This document shows positions 24,445 to 35,411 of a stretch of 64,000 nucleotides of DNA, in pieces (the first letter of the stretch is position 1; every line of letters begins with the position of its first letter). The stretch comes from Ampelomyces quisqualis (taxonomy: Eukaryota > Ascomycota > Dothideomycetes > Pleosporales > Phaeosphaeriaceae). Under the pieces are notes generated by a model. That model saw only the letters and a program-made list of their open reading frames with translations, searched no databases and was not told the DNA's origin. Location: positions 372,001-436,000 of the forward strand of contig JAGTXZ010000020.1 in assembly GCA_018398575.1 (NCBI GenBank), written 5' to 3'. A program made the translations under genes and the position numbers.

Positions 24445-27400
24445 TTAGTCGTCCATGTCGCTGTCAGACTCGCTTTGATCGCCGGACTCGCCGCCGCTCA
24501 TGTCGTCGTCGTCGTCTTCGTCTTCGTCGTTGCCTTCAAGCCCGTATGCATCTTGAAAGTCGACGAGTTGCTTGACTTGTGGTGCAAAGCCCGCTTCGAC
24601 AAAGTTGTTCTTGAGATCCTGCAGCGCATCGTCAGCACCGGAATTTCCAACGCTAAACGTACGAGGGGGATGGAGACTTACATCAGTCATGATGCCGCCA
24701 CAGGTAACCACCAGATCCGCCGAGTCGGGCACAAACACGCGGCTGACCACGTCCCGCAGAATGGCCTGTACATGGTGCACAGCGACTTTTCTGACCTCCC
24801 TGAGCGCCCAGTCCTGCCAATCCCTGCCAACGCCGCGGGTAACAGTGTCGATGAAGGAACTGCGCGCCGCATCTACAATCGACGCGCGCTCGTCGACGAA
24901 TTCTCTTACAATGGAACTAATCGCGCCTTGGAGCGCCAGCTTGTCAAACTGCTGCGTGCCGTCGGCGTACGAGGCAACGACTGTCTTTGCTTTATTGTAT
25001 GCGCTGAACGCGTTTGGAGACTTGTAGATTCTAAACTTCAATAGCCCCGTTTCTGGGTCGCGGAAAAAGTGCGTGCCGTACGCGAGTCCCGTGCCGCGGA
25101 TCGATTGCCACATTGGCCCTTCGACTGCGTCGAGGTATGCTAGTGCGACCATGAGCGCGGGGAGCTGCGGGTGTGTATGGCCTTTTGGTCCACGGGCGGT
25201 CAGGACGGCGAAGGAGGAGTCAATGGGCATGGGGATGATGAAGTGTGTTCCGCCGGGGTTGATCCCTATGGGTGAGAGAACAGCGTTGCGGTCGTCGATG
25301 GGGTTGAGTTCGGGGTTGGGTGGTGGGGGAAAGGCGTCGGTGAGGTGTTTGAATGTGGAGACGGGGGCGGGGAGGGTTTCGAGGTTGGCGGTGACGAGGA
25401 CGCGCATGTTTGTGAATGTTAGGAGGTGGGTGCGGAGGGACTCGAGTTTGTGGAGAACGGTTTGGGGCGAGCTTTTGAGAAGTTTGAGGATGCGCTTGAG
25501 GTAGAGAGCTTTGACGAGTGTGTTTGTTGCGCGGACAGAGGAAGCGGCGTCGTAGTGCACCATGCGGTCGACGGCAAAGGCCATGCTGTTTCCATCGCGC
25601 TTCTCTTCGGGTACGTCGGCGAGCATCTTCTTTACGGCGGTGATGATGCGTTCCGTGTCGAAGACGGAGTCTACCAACATCGTCTTGAGCCATTGGACTA
25701 CTGTCTCAAACTTTTGCGCTTCGGCGACAAAGGGAATATAGAGCATTTCGCTATTGCCGACATCAGAACCACGGTCCAAGCTGTATTCGATCGTGTCTTG
25801 TTCGAGCTTTGTGATGATCTCCTCAAATTCGATCCGCCTACCATCTTTGACAACGGGTGTGGCAAAGAAATTGGTAAGATAGACACCAAGCAGCGGTTTA
25901 AGGTCAGTCGGTAGATTGGCAGTTCCGAGGATCAGGCCAAAGTGTACGAAAGATGTAGGAATGTGCTCAAAGTGGATGAAGAGCGGGAGGCCATTCTCGT
26001 CCTTGTCGACAATCTGCTGGATTTTATTGTCTGAGGTACCCAACTTCTTTGCCAACCCAGAACGAGCGGCTGTAGTTTCGTAGAAGTGGATGGACTCGGT
26101 AGATGGGACCTCTACGCCTGCGATTATGTCTTCAGGGATTGGTTTGTCATTCTCGTCTTGTGCCGCCTTGAGCTCAACTGCTAGCTTCTTCAGGCCCTCC
26201 TCGCCGTACTTGTCTTGCTGAGCCTTGACACGGGCGACTTCATCTGCCTTGATCTTCTCGGACAGTGCGAGCGATGGCTTGCCAAGGATGGAGATGTGAT
26301 GTGCATCGACCATCCACTTCTTCAGAAATGTTCGCCACTGTTCCTCAGTCCACTGCTCAAGCTCCTCGAATACCTTCAAGCTGCCCATGGCGGTCTCGAG
26401 ATCAGATCCGTCCCGATTGCCAAAGAGGTGATCTTTGATGACGGAATCTTTGTACTCGTCGTTGCCAATCTCAGAAGCATACCGGCTTTGACGTTCGAAG
26501 CGATGCAGACAATCCTTGAGATAGCTCAAGTCAAGCGGCTTTGATGCGTGCTCTTTCAGGACTTCGAAAAATCGTTTCTCGACTTCGGCCAGCTTTGGTG
26601 TTTCGACAGAACTGATAGTCCACCAGATGATCATGTGATAGTGATTCTTGACCCAGAAGTATACCATGCTCGCAAGATGTTCCTTCTCCACCAGGGTATT
26701 CACGAGGACCGAAACAGATGAGCCAGCAAGGTAGTAGAGTAGCGTGTTGATAGCGGTCTCTGCGGTGTCATCCATTGATTCAGGTCCAAGGAAGCCAATC
26801 TGAATCTCTCCAGTAGACTCGTCCTCTTCCGGAAACTCGACTGTATCTACCACGGTTTTGCTCAGTGGTGGTGTGCGCTTCGACTCGACCCATGGTCGCT
26901 TGAACGGCGCATCAAAAGCAGGTACTTTGTCAATGATGGAGTCCTCAAACTTGTCGAGGATGTTCAGCAGGTTTGTATGGTCCACTTCACCAATTAGTAC
27001 CAGCCTGATGTTCTTGGGCTGATACATGTCACGATGAAATTGCCGAATGCGCTCCGCAGTCAGCACTCGCAAAGCTTTCATCATACCACCAGTCTCGTAT
27101 CGGTAACCGTCACCTTCGGGGTAGAGCAGCCGACGCATCTGAAGGTCCATAAGATCTCCCTGCAGATTCTCACGCCCTTGCATCTCGGAATAGACGACAC
27201 TTTGATCGTTAGCTATGAGTCGGTGAGGATGATGCTCCTGCCACATACCCTGCATCCTCACCTTTACCATCGATATGGTGCACTTCGGTGTAGCATCCAG
27301 CGTCAGTCAAGGTGGGTACCACAAGATGATCCAAGTAAATTGGCAGTAGTTGCGCAAAGCCTTCCCAGCCGGCGGTGGAGAGGGTGTATACTGTTTCGGC

Positions 27401-27750
27401 GGTGTCCGTCCAAGCATTGGTGTCAGAATAGGACCTAGTCGCGATTTTGTCTAGTACGCCTTTGTATGGATATTTTCGTGATCCCATGAAGCACAAATGC
27501 TCAAGAGTGTGTGCTACACATGGTCAGTGACGACAGCAAGGAGGGATCATTACAGCTTACGAGAACCCGAATCATCATGGATTTCTGTGGCCACAGCGAA
27601 GTTGCCGTACACTTTGGGCCCCTTTCTATCTACGACAACTACTCGTAAACCCGTCCGTTGGGACTCGTACTGTGTGAATGTGGCATCCGCATAATCCGCT
27701 TTGAAGTTCTGAATTTTCTTGAAGTGGGACTCTTGCTGGATGGAACCCAT
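24445..27750 (-). CDS. Cytosolic M16 zinc metalloprotease (Sdd3 / YOL098C-like)
   Basis: Pitrilysin-family protease of 1048 aa. Exons 27561-27750, 27249-27513, 24682-27199, 24618-24445; introns of 47, 49, 49 counting the first three gaps and 63 bp for the last. Splicing yields DDSGSPHTLEHLCFMGSRKYP with the zinc motif H65-x-x-E68-H69, and KGEDAGVVYSEMQGREN with the downstream glutamate region. Later halves include YQPKNIRLVLIGEVDH, the inactive M16 repeats and ANLETLP. The C-terminus is very acidic (DEDEDDDDDMSGGESGD). The last intron (GTAAGT...GCAG, length divisible by three) is inferred from family spacing, because the frame also reads through; a retained form would add 21 residues. No mitochondrial presequence is visible, which fits the cytosolic branch rather than Cym1. 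Confidence 0.9.
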
Positions 27751-28552
27751 GTTGTTGCACAAGAATGGTGATTGAATCAGATCAGGCACTACCTCGAGGG
27801 ATTCGGTGATGGAGTTACAGCCTTCGAAGTTTTTGTCGTGCAGTTCCAGGCTGGGGGTACGCAGGGGCCCTTTGTTCACGGCCGAATCAGCACTACCATT
27901 GTCCTGTTAGTGCCCGCAAACGCGACTTGCGATGAAAACGACGACAAGCTTGAGAGCTTCTCTGCGATTCCCGAAAACCTCGTCCAAGCAAGCATCTACA
28001 AGCAAAGGCTGCTCGCGCTGAATTGATGGGAGGGCGGAACAGAAGTGTGGCGCAATGAGGCCTGATATGGACTCACATTGTGCAATAGAAAAGAAGCGAA
28101 AGAAGCGAAAGAAACGAGCCACCCACGCCTAAGCTATGCAGAATGTTGGAAGGTGGCGGGCCCGATCCAGGTGAGGCTCGCGTTGGACGAAGCCGGAAGC
28201 TTATGCAGTGAAGAATTTGCTTCGCAAAGGCGATGACTGCGCGTCTGTCCGGATGCAGTTAAGGGAGACAGCCTGCCGTGAAAGCCCAAAGACTTGCAGT
28301 GATCGGAGCAGTGGCGGGGTAGTTATGCCTGTCTGCTGTGGCGGGGCATGTGAATTGATCAAGATCCATGGGCACGGACCGACCCATTACGTACATACGT
28401 AAGTTACTCGGTACATCGACTGCTGCCAGCAGCTACGTGTCGTGCGTGCAACGAACACGCCCCGCCTCATACGCCTTTGATAGTTGACGTGACGAACACG
28501 CCCCGCTTCATACGCCTTTGATAGTTGACGTGATAGAGGATGCCTATTCTCG
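27751..28552. other. Divergent intergenic region M16 protease / Zw10
   Basis: 802 bp between two start codons. It contains short A/G-rich GAAGCGAAA repeats near 28090 and the 41-bp direct repeat given separately. No coding sequence is recognised. Confidence 0.5.
28451..28532 (+). promoter_or_regulatory. 41-bp tandem duplication just upstream of the Zw10 gene
   Basis: Two abutting 41-bp copies (28451-28491 and 28492-28532) differ at one base. Each ends in TTGACGTG, containing a TGACGT core like bZIP/CRE sites, and each has ACGCCCCGC-like GC-box sequence. The second copy ends 20 bp before the start codon, so the repeat lies in the core promoter or 5' leader. Confidence 0.75.
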
Positions 28553-31150
28553 ATGTCTACGCACATATCAGCTGACGAGCTCGGTGACGCCTTCCTACAG
28601 TCGGTCGAATACGGAGCGTTTCCCCAGGACGAACATGTGGCATCTGCACCTGTGCCAGCCAGCGCGCTACCGAAGCTGCTAGAGGTCGTTGGGAAGGCAA
28701 CAGAAGACACGAAGGTGTGTGGGTCAGCTCGTACTCGCGGACACGGAGCTGATTGATTGTCGCAGAACGAAGTGCGGAAAACCTCTCGAGAAGCTGCCTC
28801 CGATGTCGACGGATGGATAGCCCAGGCGCGCAAACTACAGGACGACATCGAACGCTCGCAGGAAACAGCCAAGGAGATTGCCCAGCAAGCGGAGAAAAGA
28901 AAGGCCGAGACTGCCCAGATTCAGGACGCGGCCAGCAAGGTCAGCCTGCTGCACACCGAGATCGCATACAACGAGAGCCTCGTACAAGTGGTCGAACAGC
29001 TGCGAGACATCTCAGCCGTGCTGGACTCGGCGCAAGAGGCAGCGGTCCACGGACACATGATACACGCACTGGAAAGGTTAGAAGACGCAGACGGTGCGTT
29101 TAGGCATCTTGGACCCTTCGAATCAACCCGGGCCGTGGGCGTGCTACGGTCGAAAGAAGACCAGCTCAAAAAGGCAATCGCCGAGCATGTGACAGAGTCA
29201 TGGAACGGGCTCGTAGTTGTCGACTACACAAACAACAGGATCTCGCTGAAGGATACCATCGAGAGAGAGGCTAGAGTGGAAATCAACACCGTGGTTGAAG
29301 CGCTCGCGAAACTGGATCTCTTGGAGGCCTCCATCTCTCGCTTTAGTCGCGACCTAGATCGCATTGTCATATCAAGGCGGCTAGTGCTAAGCACAGATGG
29401 GGTGGTGTCAGCCGTCGACGTCCATGGCGACGACATTCAACTCGCGGGTCACGTCAACGACGGAAGTGTGAAGGCCACCTTGGCGGACATCCAAATCATC
29501 GCCGAGTACCTGAGTACGCGACTGCCGCCCACCATCGCCGTACCTTTGTCTTCGAAACTCATTCCTGTGATCGCATCCCGGCTCATCAACAACTTACTTC
29601 TGCCCGCTGTTCCTACGTCCACAAAAGGCGTGCAAGTGTTTCAGGATAGTCTGTCGTACGTCTTGGGTTTGGTCGAGTTCTTCGACGAGCTTGGCTGGTC
29701 TGGACAGAAGCGGCTGACAGAATGGGTCGACAAATCTCCCGAGATATGGTTAGCGAAGCAGAAAGAAGCCGCAATTGCTCGGGTACAGACGCTGTTCCCG
29801 AAACGTGTCACAGAGAAGAAAGCTGTAGAGAGGGTGGAAACGCAAGTTGTATCGAGAGGTGATGCTCTACATGCTGGCCATGACGAGCAGGACGATGATT
29901 GGGGTGCGGAGTGGGACGTGGAAGAGCCGGTCAAAGAAGATGCAGTGAACAAAGGCGAGACAGCAGAAGAGGAGGACATGAGCGCGTGGGGAGAAGATAC
30001 GAACACCCAGGGTACGATAGAGGCAGATAAGCCCGCAGAGGACGAGGACACGGATGATTGGGGTGCCGACTGGGATGACGAGAACGAGACGAAGCCGCCC
30101 AATTCGGGTCAAATCCCATCGAAAGCGAAGGAAACACCAAAGAACAACGCAAAGCCAACCCCACAACCCTCTAAGGAGCAAGAAGTGACGTTGAGAGAGA
30201 CGTACACCGTCACGGCGATACCAGACTCGATAATGGAGATTATATTGCAGGTAATCGCGGACGTTGAGACACTCAACTCGCCCGAGTTGGTCAAGTCAGC
30301 CCTCGCCCCTGCCAGTGGGGGACTTTATGCAATCCCTAGCCTTCTTCTTGCCATGTATCGGGCGACTGCTGCCATGCACTACTCGAAGGACATCGCAGGC
30401 AACATGCTCATTTACAACGACTGCCAGCGACTGTCGGATAGGCTGCGCATTTTCCTTGCGGAACAGTCGGAAAAGCATCCCTCATCTTCGTTACCACAGC
30501 ACCTCCGACCATCTGCTCGCTTGAAACCTAAAATCGAAGCCGACATTAAGACGATTGACGGCTTCGGCAAACGCGCGTATGGCCGAGAGATGGAGGCGCA
30601 ACGACAAATCATAAGGGACCACTTGGAGGACGCACAGGGCTTCCAAGGGTGCACAAATGTCCCCTTTGCAACGGTGTGCGATGACGCAATTGCGACCACC
30701 ATCGATCGCATTAGTGACGTGAAGCGCCAATGGCAGAATGTCCTCTCACACAGTGCATTGTTGCAGTCTTTGGGCAGCTTGGTATCTACCGCGCTCACCA
30801 AGTTCATCAACGACATAGAAGACATGTCTGATATTGCCGAGGAAGAATCGAAGAAGCTACACAGCTACTGTGAGTCTCTGACTACGCTGGCGCAGCATTT
30901 CCAGTCGACAGACGACAACGGGCATGTCAGAGATATGGCAAGCATTTATACCCCCAATTGGTTCAAGTTTCAGTACTTGAGCGAGATTTTGGACAGCAGT
31001 CTGGCGGACATCAAATATTTTTGGACAGACGGAGGGTTGAAGCTGGAGCTGGAGGGTGAGGAAGTGGTGGGTTTAATTGAGGCATTGTTCGCGCCGAGTG
31101 ATCATCGGCGAAGAGCTATTGCTGAGATCAGGCGGACGAGCATGCAATAG
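28553..31150 (+). CDS. Zw10/Dsl1 homologue (ER tethering complex, kinetochore-family)
   Basis: Subunit of the Dsl1/NRZ tether that captures Golgi-derived COPI vesicles at the ER. 848 aa. Exons 28553-28714 and 28766-31150, intron 51 bp ending TGTCGCAG. The N-terminal coiled coil (ARKLQDDIERSQETAKEIAQ, LLHTEIAYNESLVQVVEQL) and the middle and C-terminal helical parts (YLSTRLPPTIAVPLSSKLIP, YTPNWFKFQYLSEILDSSLADIKYFW) are typical for fungal Zw10. Between about residues 430 and 500 is an acidic loop with DDWGAEWD, MSAWGED and DDWGADWDD, resembling the COPI-binding acidic-tryptophan lasso of Dsl1. The start MSTHISADELGDAFL was chosen as the first ATG with a canonical splice into exon 2. Confidence 0.9.
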
Positions 31151-31518
31151 AACGGGCTTGGTAGATGTTTCGCCACAATCCTGAGGATCATTCCCATGCA
31201 TGATCATCGCCGTGTCCTCGTGAAGACGCTCTCGACAGGATCCACAAAGCTGGCTCTTCTCAGGCGCAATTTTATACCTGGATGCACATCACAATCATCA
31301 AATGTCTGTCGCAGCATGTGCTAAGGCTGTCGCTCAACATCCATGGTAATTGAGAAGACGTCACGTGCCAGCGGAGATATTTCCAAGGTTGAATGTTAAC
31401 GCCGACTGGACGACCGCCCGCGCTAACCTCGTTGGAAAAAAGTTGTAATATGCTTCGAGATCTTCTGGAGCATCACCACGCAACCCGACATAACACCGCG
31501 TCCGAACAGTCGCCTACT
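31151..31518. other. Short intergenic, YTM1 promoter side
   Basis: 368 bp. There is an in-frame ATG at 31393 upstream of the chosen YTM1 start. Otherwise nothing is recognised. Confidence 0.45.
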
Positions 31519-32988
31519 ATGGAGTCCGAAGCAGCAGACACCAAGGTGACCGCGCGCTTCAGTACTAGAGACGAGGGTCTACACATTAGAGAGCAAGATC
31601 GGAAACTTTTGATCTCAACCAGTAAGCGTCCTCAAAGTCCGATTAGATATTTGTAAAACTGATGCGATGCTCTAGATGTAAAGCGACATGGACTCTCAAC
31701 GCTCCTAAACGACTTGTTGCAACGCGAAGACGATCGCATACCCTTTGATATCTTGATCAACGGTCAATTCCTGCGCACTACCGTCGACGAATACCTCACG
31801 AAGAACGGCATTAACGCGGAAACAACACTCGACGTCGAGTACACGAGAGCATTGGTACCTCCACTCAATGTCACAAGTTTTGAACACGACGACTGGGTCT
31901 CAGCTGTGGATGTACTATCGCAAACATCGGAAGCGGGAAGATGGTCTGGAGGCAATGTTCAGACTGGCCAAGAGAGGATACTCAGCGCAAGTTATGATGG
32001 CTTGGTAAGGGTATGGAATACCTCAGGCGACGTTTTGGCGACGTCAGAGGCACCGAACAACGGTGGCCGGATCACGAGCTTGAAGACAGCGAAATGGGTG
32101 TCAGACAAAAAGATCATTGCTGCAGGCATGGATAACACCGTACGGGTATACAAGTACGATGATGATACCCGGGCTATTACGACGAGTTTGGAGCTCTTCA
32201 ACCACCGCTGGGGAGTCGAAGATGTAGCAGTGCACGGCATTTCAAACAGGATCTTGAGCGCCTCGTCCGATACCACAATTTCGCTCTTCTCTGGGAACGC
32301 AAAAGAGAACCCAGTTGCACAGCCGACTCTCCTACCAACGTCTACAGCTGCTTCTCACAAACGACAAAAGCTGTCCAAGCCTGATCGAACCGTGCCAGCT
32401 CGAGGCGCCTTAGCTACGTTCACCGGTCACAGCTCTCCGGTGTCGAGCGTAATCTTTAAGCCAGATGACGCAACAGTAGCATACTCCGCATCACACGACC
32501 ACACACTCAAAACCTGGGATCTGACTACTGCGTCATGTGTCGACACGCGCACAACAGGCCACTCCCTCCTTTCCGTCCGCGCCATACCGTCCCGCAACCT
32601 CATCGCAACTGGTACTTCAGCGCGTCACATCACACTCATCGACCCGCGTGCGTCAGCTACTCAGATCAGCGTTGTGACACTGCGCGGCCACAAGAACGGT
32701 GTTGTCGCACTTGACACCGATCCCAACTCCGATCACGGACTGGTCTCTGGCTCGCACGATGGTACGGTCCAGATCTGGGATCTAAGGAATGTGACGACTG
32801 GTGGACAAATTGGCGAGGGGCAGCAGGGCGAGAGTGTACATACGATACACCGCCAAGGCCACACTGGACCTGCTAAAAGTCACGGTGAGGGCGTCAAAGT
32901 CTTTGGCGTGAGGTGGGACCAGGAGGTTGGCATTGTGTCTGCTGGCGAGGACAAGAAGGTGCAGATCAATCGTGCACTGGGATCGTAG
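31519..32988 (+). CDS. ytm1: Ytm1, WD40 ribosome-biogenesis protein (NLE domain)
   Basis: Component of the NOP7 (PeBoW-type) complex needed for 60S maturation, removed by the Rea1 ATPase through its NLE domain. 471 aa. Exons 31519-31621 and 31676-32988, intron 54 bp. Exon 1 begins the NLE domain (KVTARFSTRDEGLHI), continued as VKRHGLSTLLNDLLQ, FDILINGQFLRTTVDEYL and TLDVEYTRALVPP. Seven WD-type repeats follow, for example ILSASYDGLVRVWNTSGD, VAYSASHDHTLKTWDLTTA and LVSGSHDGTVQIWDLRN. It ends EDKKVQINRALGS. ATG 31519 is preferred to the upstream in-frame ATG because family proteins start shortly before the NLE domain. The product acts in the nucleolus. Confidence 0.94.
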
Positions 32989-33241
32989 TGGATGTGCGAT
33001 CCGAGAGTGCTTGGAGCAGAAAGTTAAGGCGTTCATTGGCGCAGACTTGTTAGATACCACCTAAGAGCTTGGGCAAAAAAGTGCTCCAAACGCAATCAAT
33101 CCTATCTGCTGAATCTCCCTGCTCAACCATAATCCGTATACATGCTCTCCTGCTCAACCCACATCATAATCCATGCCAATCAAAGGGTATCATAATCCAA
33201 GCTTTTCATCATCCCTCTCATCCTTGTTCTCCCACTCACGC

Positions 33242-33778
33242 TCACACCAAATGCCCAGGCAACAAGAAATTCGCAACCCCTTCTTTCACGGCATATTCAT
33301 GCCCGCAGCTCCCACACACCAATTTCCCCTCTTGAATACACGTCTCAATCAAGACGCGATGTAAATCCCTTGCTGTCTGCGAAGCCTCTTGTTCCCGCCC
33401 ATCTCCCCGGCTTACATCCGTCGCATCCAGCGCAGCGGCGTTGGAGCCGTCGACGAGATCCTCAGGCATCGGTGCGGAGCCAGGGAGGTCTGGGAGACCC
33501 AACTACAAAGTCCCTCATTAGCTCCCATTGTACATCCTCTTACCATGAACTTCCGATCCGTGTCGGCTTGGAGGAACATGCTTCGGACGTACCTCTTTCG
33601 CAAGGATTCGGATTTCCTCCCACATTAGCCGCGGTAATATGTTCTTGAGAAACGGGAGGTTGAGATTGGATTCTTGGATTTCGAGCTCGGCGTCGCGTGG
33701 GTGGAGGGGGAAGGACGCGGGGTTGGTTTTGCAGGTTTTGATGGCGCAGGTGAGGAAGTTGAGGGTAAGGAGTTTCAT
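33242..33778 (-). CDS. trm112: Trm112, zinc-finger activator of methyltransferases
   Basis: Small shared partner of Trm9, Trm11, Mtq2 and Bud23 methyltransferases (tRNA, eRF1 and 18S rRNA modification). 148 aa. Exons 33593-33778 and 33242-33502, intron 90 bp. MKLLTLNFLTCAIKTCKTNPASFPL is the invariant family start, and the splice reads WEEIRILAKE-LGLPDLPGS. The C-terminal LVCGSCGHEYAVKEGVANFLLP provides the remaining zinc cysteines and the typical IPNFLL-like end. It is convergent with YTM1, 253 bp between stops. Two GT sites lie in the intron region; only the first gives the right frame. Confidence 0.95.
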
Positions 33779-34530
33779 TTTGGCGATGTGTGTTTGGTGG
33801 GTTTGGTCGTGTTGGAGGGTGTGGGCTATGGATCTGGTGGCTCGCTTTGTCGCGACAAAAATTTGGGAGCTACGGTGGACGGGCGTCGAGGTGGGGTAGA
33901 GGAGCTAATGTGAGGCTTAAATTTAAGCTTAAATCTGCGAAATAGGATTATGTATTTGGTTTCCATCTTCATCAAGGGTCAACATTGTTTCTTTTGCACT
34001 GGGTATACGGAGGTGTCTTCGGCCAAGTTTGGCATGTCGCGTTGGTCCTGAAGGAGGCGCTTCGCTTCCCTGCGTCGGCGATGACGTGCTGGTGAGCATC
34101 AATGAAATTCGTAGGCTGTTCAGCCTCTCACTCTCACGTGCAGGATCACTTTGAACGAGAGCCTCCACGCATAAGCTATAGTGGAGGAACGAAATAATGA
34201 AGAGGCATTGTCAGATGATCAGTGCAACAGTGCAACAGTGTGGGTATAGTTATGGACCCAACTGTAGTTGGGTCAGAACGCCACCACAGACGAGCCAGGC
34301 ACTTCACGCGATGAACGCTATCCCTGAGCCTTATCTTGCAAGTATTGAATGACATTGATGCTATCAAGTCATGAGGCAGCGCCGCATATGCAGGAGTCGT
34401 CAGGATGCATGCAACATCTGGACCGGCCTGAACCGACCACGTCACTTCTCATGCCACATCGATCACACCTGGGCAGCAGACTACTACTTTAAACACAGCA
34501 GGCATCTATGATCTATATCTTTTTAGGTCT

Positions 34531-34883
34531 CACCATGGTGATTTTCGCGTCCTTTGGCTACAGCCAGGCGCATGAGACGACAAGATCATTTGCACGCTCC
34601 GTTGTCTGCCACTGAACGACAGCCTTCTTCTAAATCCTACAGTGCCTTGAGTTATGTATGGGGCACCGATATGAATCATGCTCTGTATATCTACGATGAA
34701 GAATTCTGGATATCGGCGAATCTCTACACAGCTTCGCGGGACTTTTTCTTATCTATCCGAGGGACTAGTCGCAAATTGTCGAGGCTTGCAATCTTCGATA
34801 TTGGTTCGGTATCAAAAGATGCCGTAAATGATTCTGCCTCACTGATCTCTCTGCGTGCGGACACTGGAACCGACCAGGGCTGA
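34531..34883 (+). pseudogene. HET-domain relic (heterokaryon incompatibility)
   Basis: Remnant of the N-terminus of a HET-domain gene. One frame (34540 onward) reads DFRVLWLQPGA, a TGA stop at 34573, then DDKIICTLRCLPLNDS, typical lead-in residues. The next part, SYSALSYVWGTDMNHALYIY and SANLYTASRDF, lies in another frame, so at least one frameshift separates them. The following WIDALCINQ-like region is not recognisable. A weak HET-like patch (YFIFSACYVQ, about 35185) may be the decayed 3' part. Stop plus frameshift make a functional product unlikely. Confidence 0.75.
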
Positions 34884-35411
34884 GGGCAGTTTGACCGCAA
34901 ATGGCATCGCAGGCATGTTGTTTGCAAGACTGTATCAACAAGTCGTCAAATTCATAACCCGGGTCGCTGAACGGTAAGAGAATGTTCATCACAGGAAAAG
35001 GTTTCCTTGGTCTTGGTAACATGAATACAGTAATTGGTAATGTGAGCATGACAATTTTTAGTCCAATGGAATTTAGAGGACTGGCTTATCTGGGTTTGTC
35101 TATCCATAAGGAGTAACTCGCCAATCACTCTACGCACAAAAGAGCATCTTGATGGCATTGGAGACCCAAAGCATTACTTCATATTTAGCGCCTGCTATGT
35201 TCAAGCATCTAAAGAAGGCAGTCATGCAGATGTCGACCAGGTAGTAGAGAATCTATGGATTGTTCCAGAGGAGCTACACCAAGGCAGATTAACGAGACCG
35301 ACGAGTACAGCGGGCGATAGACGGGTCACGCTCTAGTGGTAACTTCAGATTGTGCCCGTCAATAGACCTGCTCAATACTACGTAAAGGTTTGAAATTACA
35401 CATTCTGTCTC

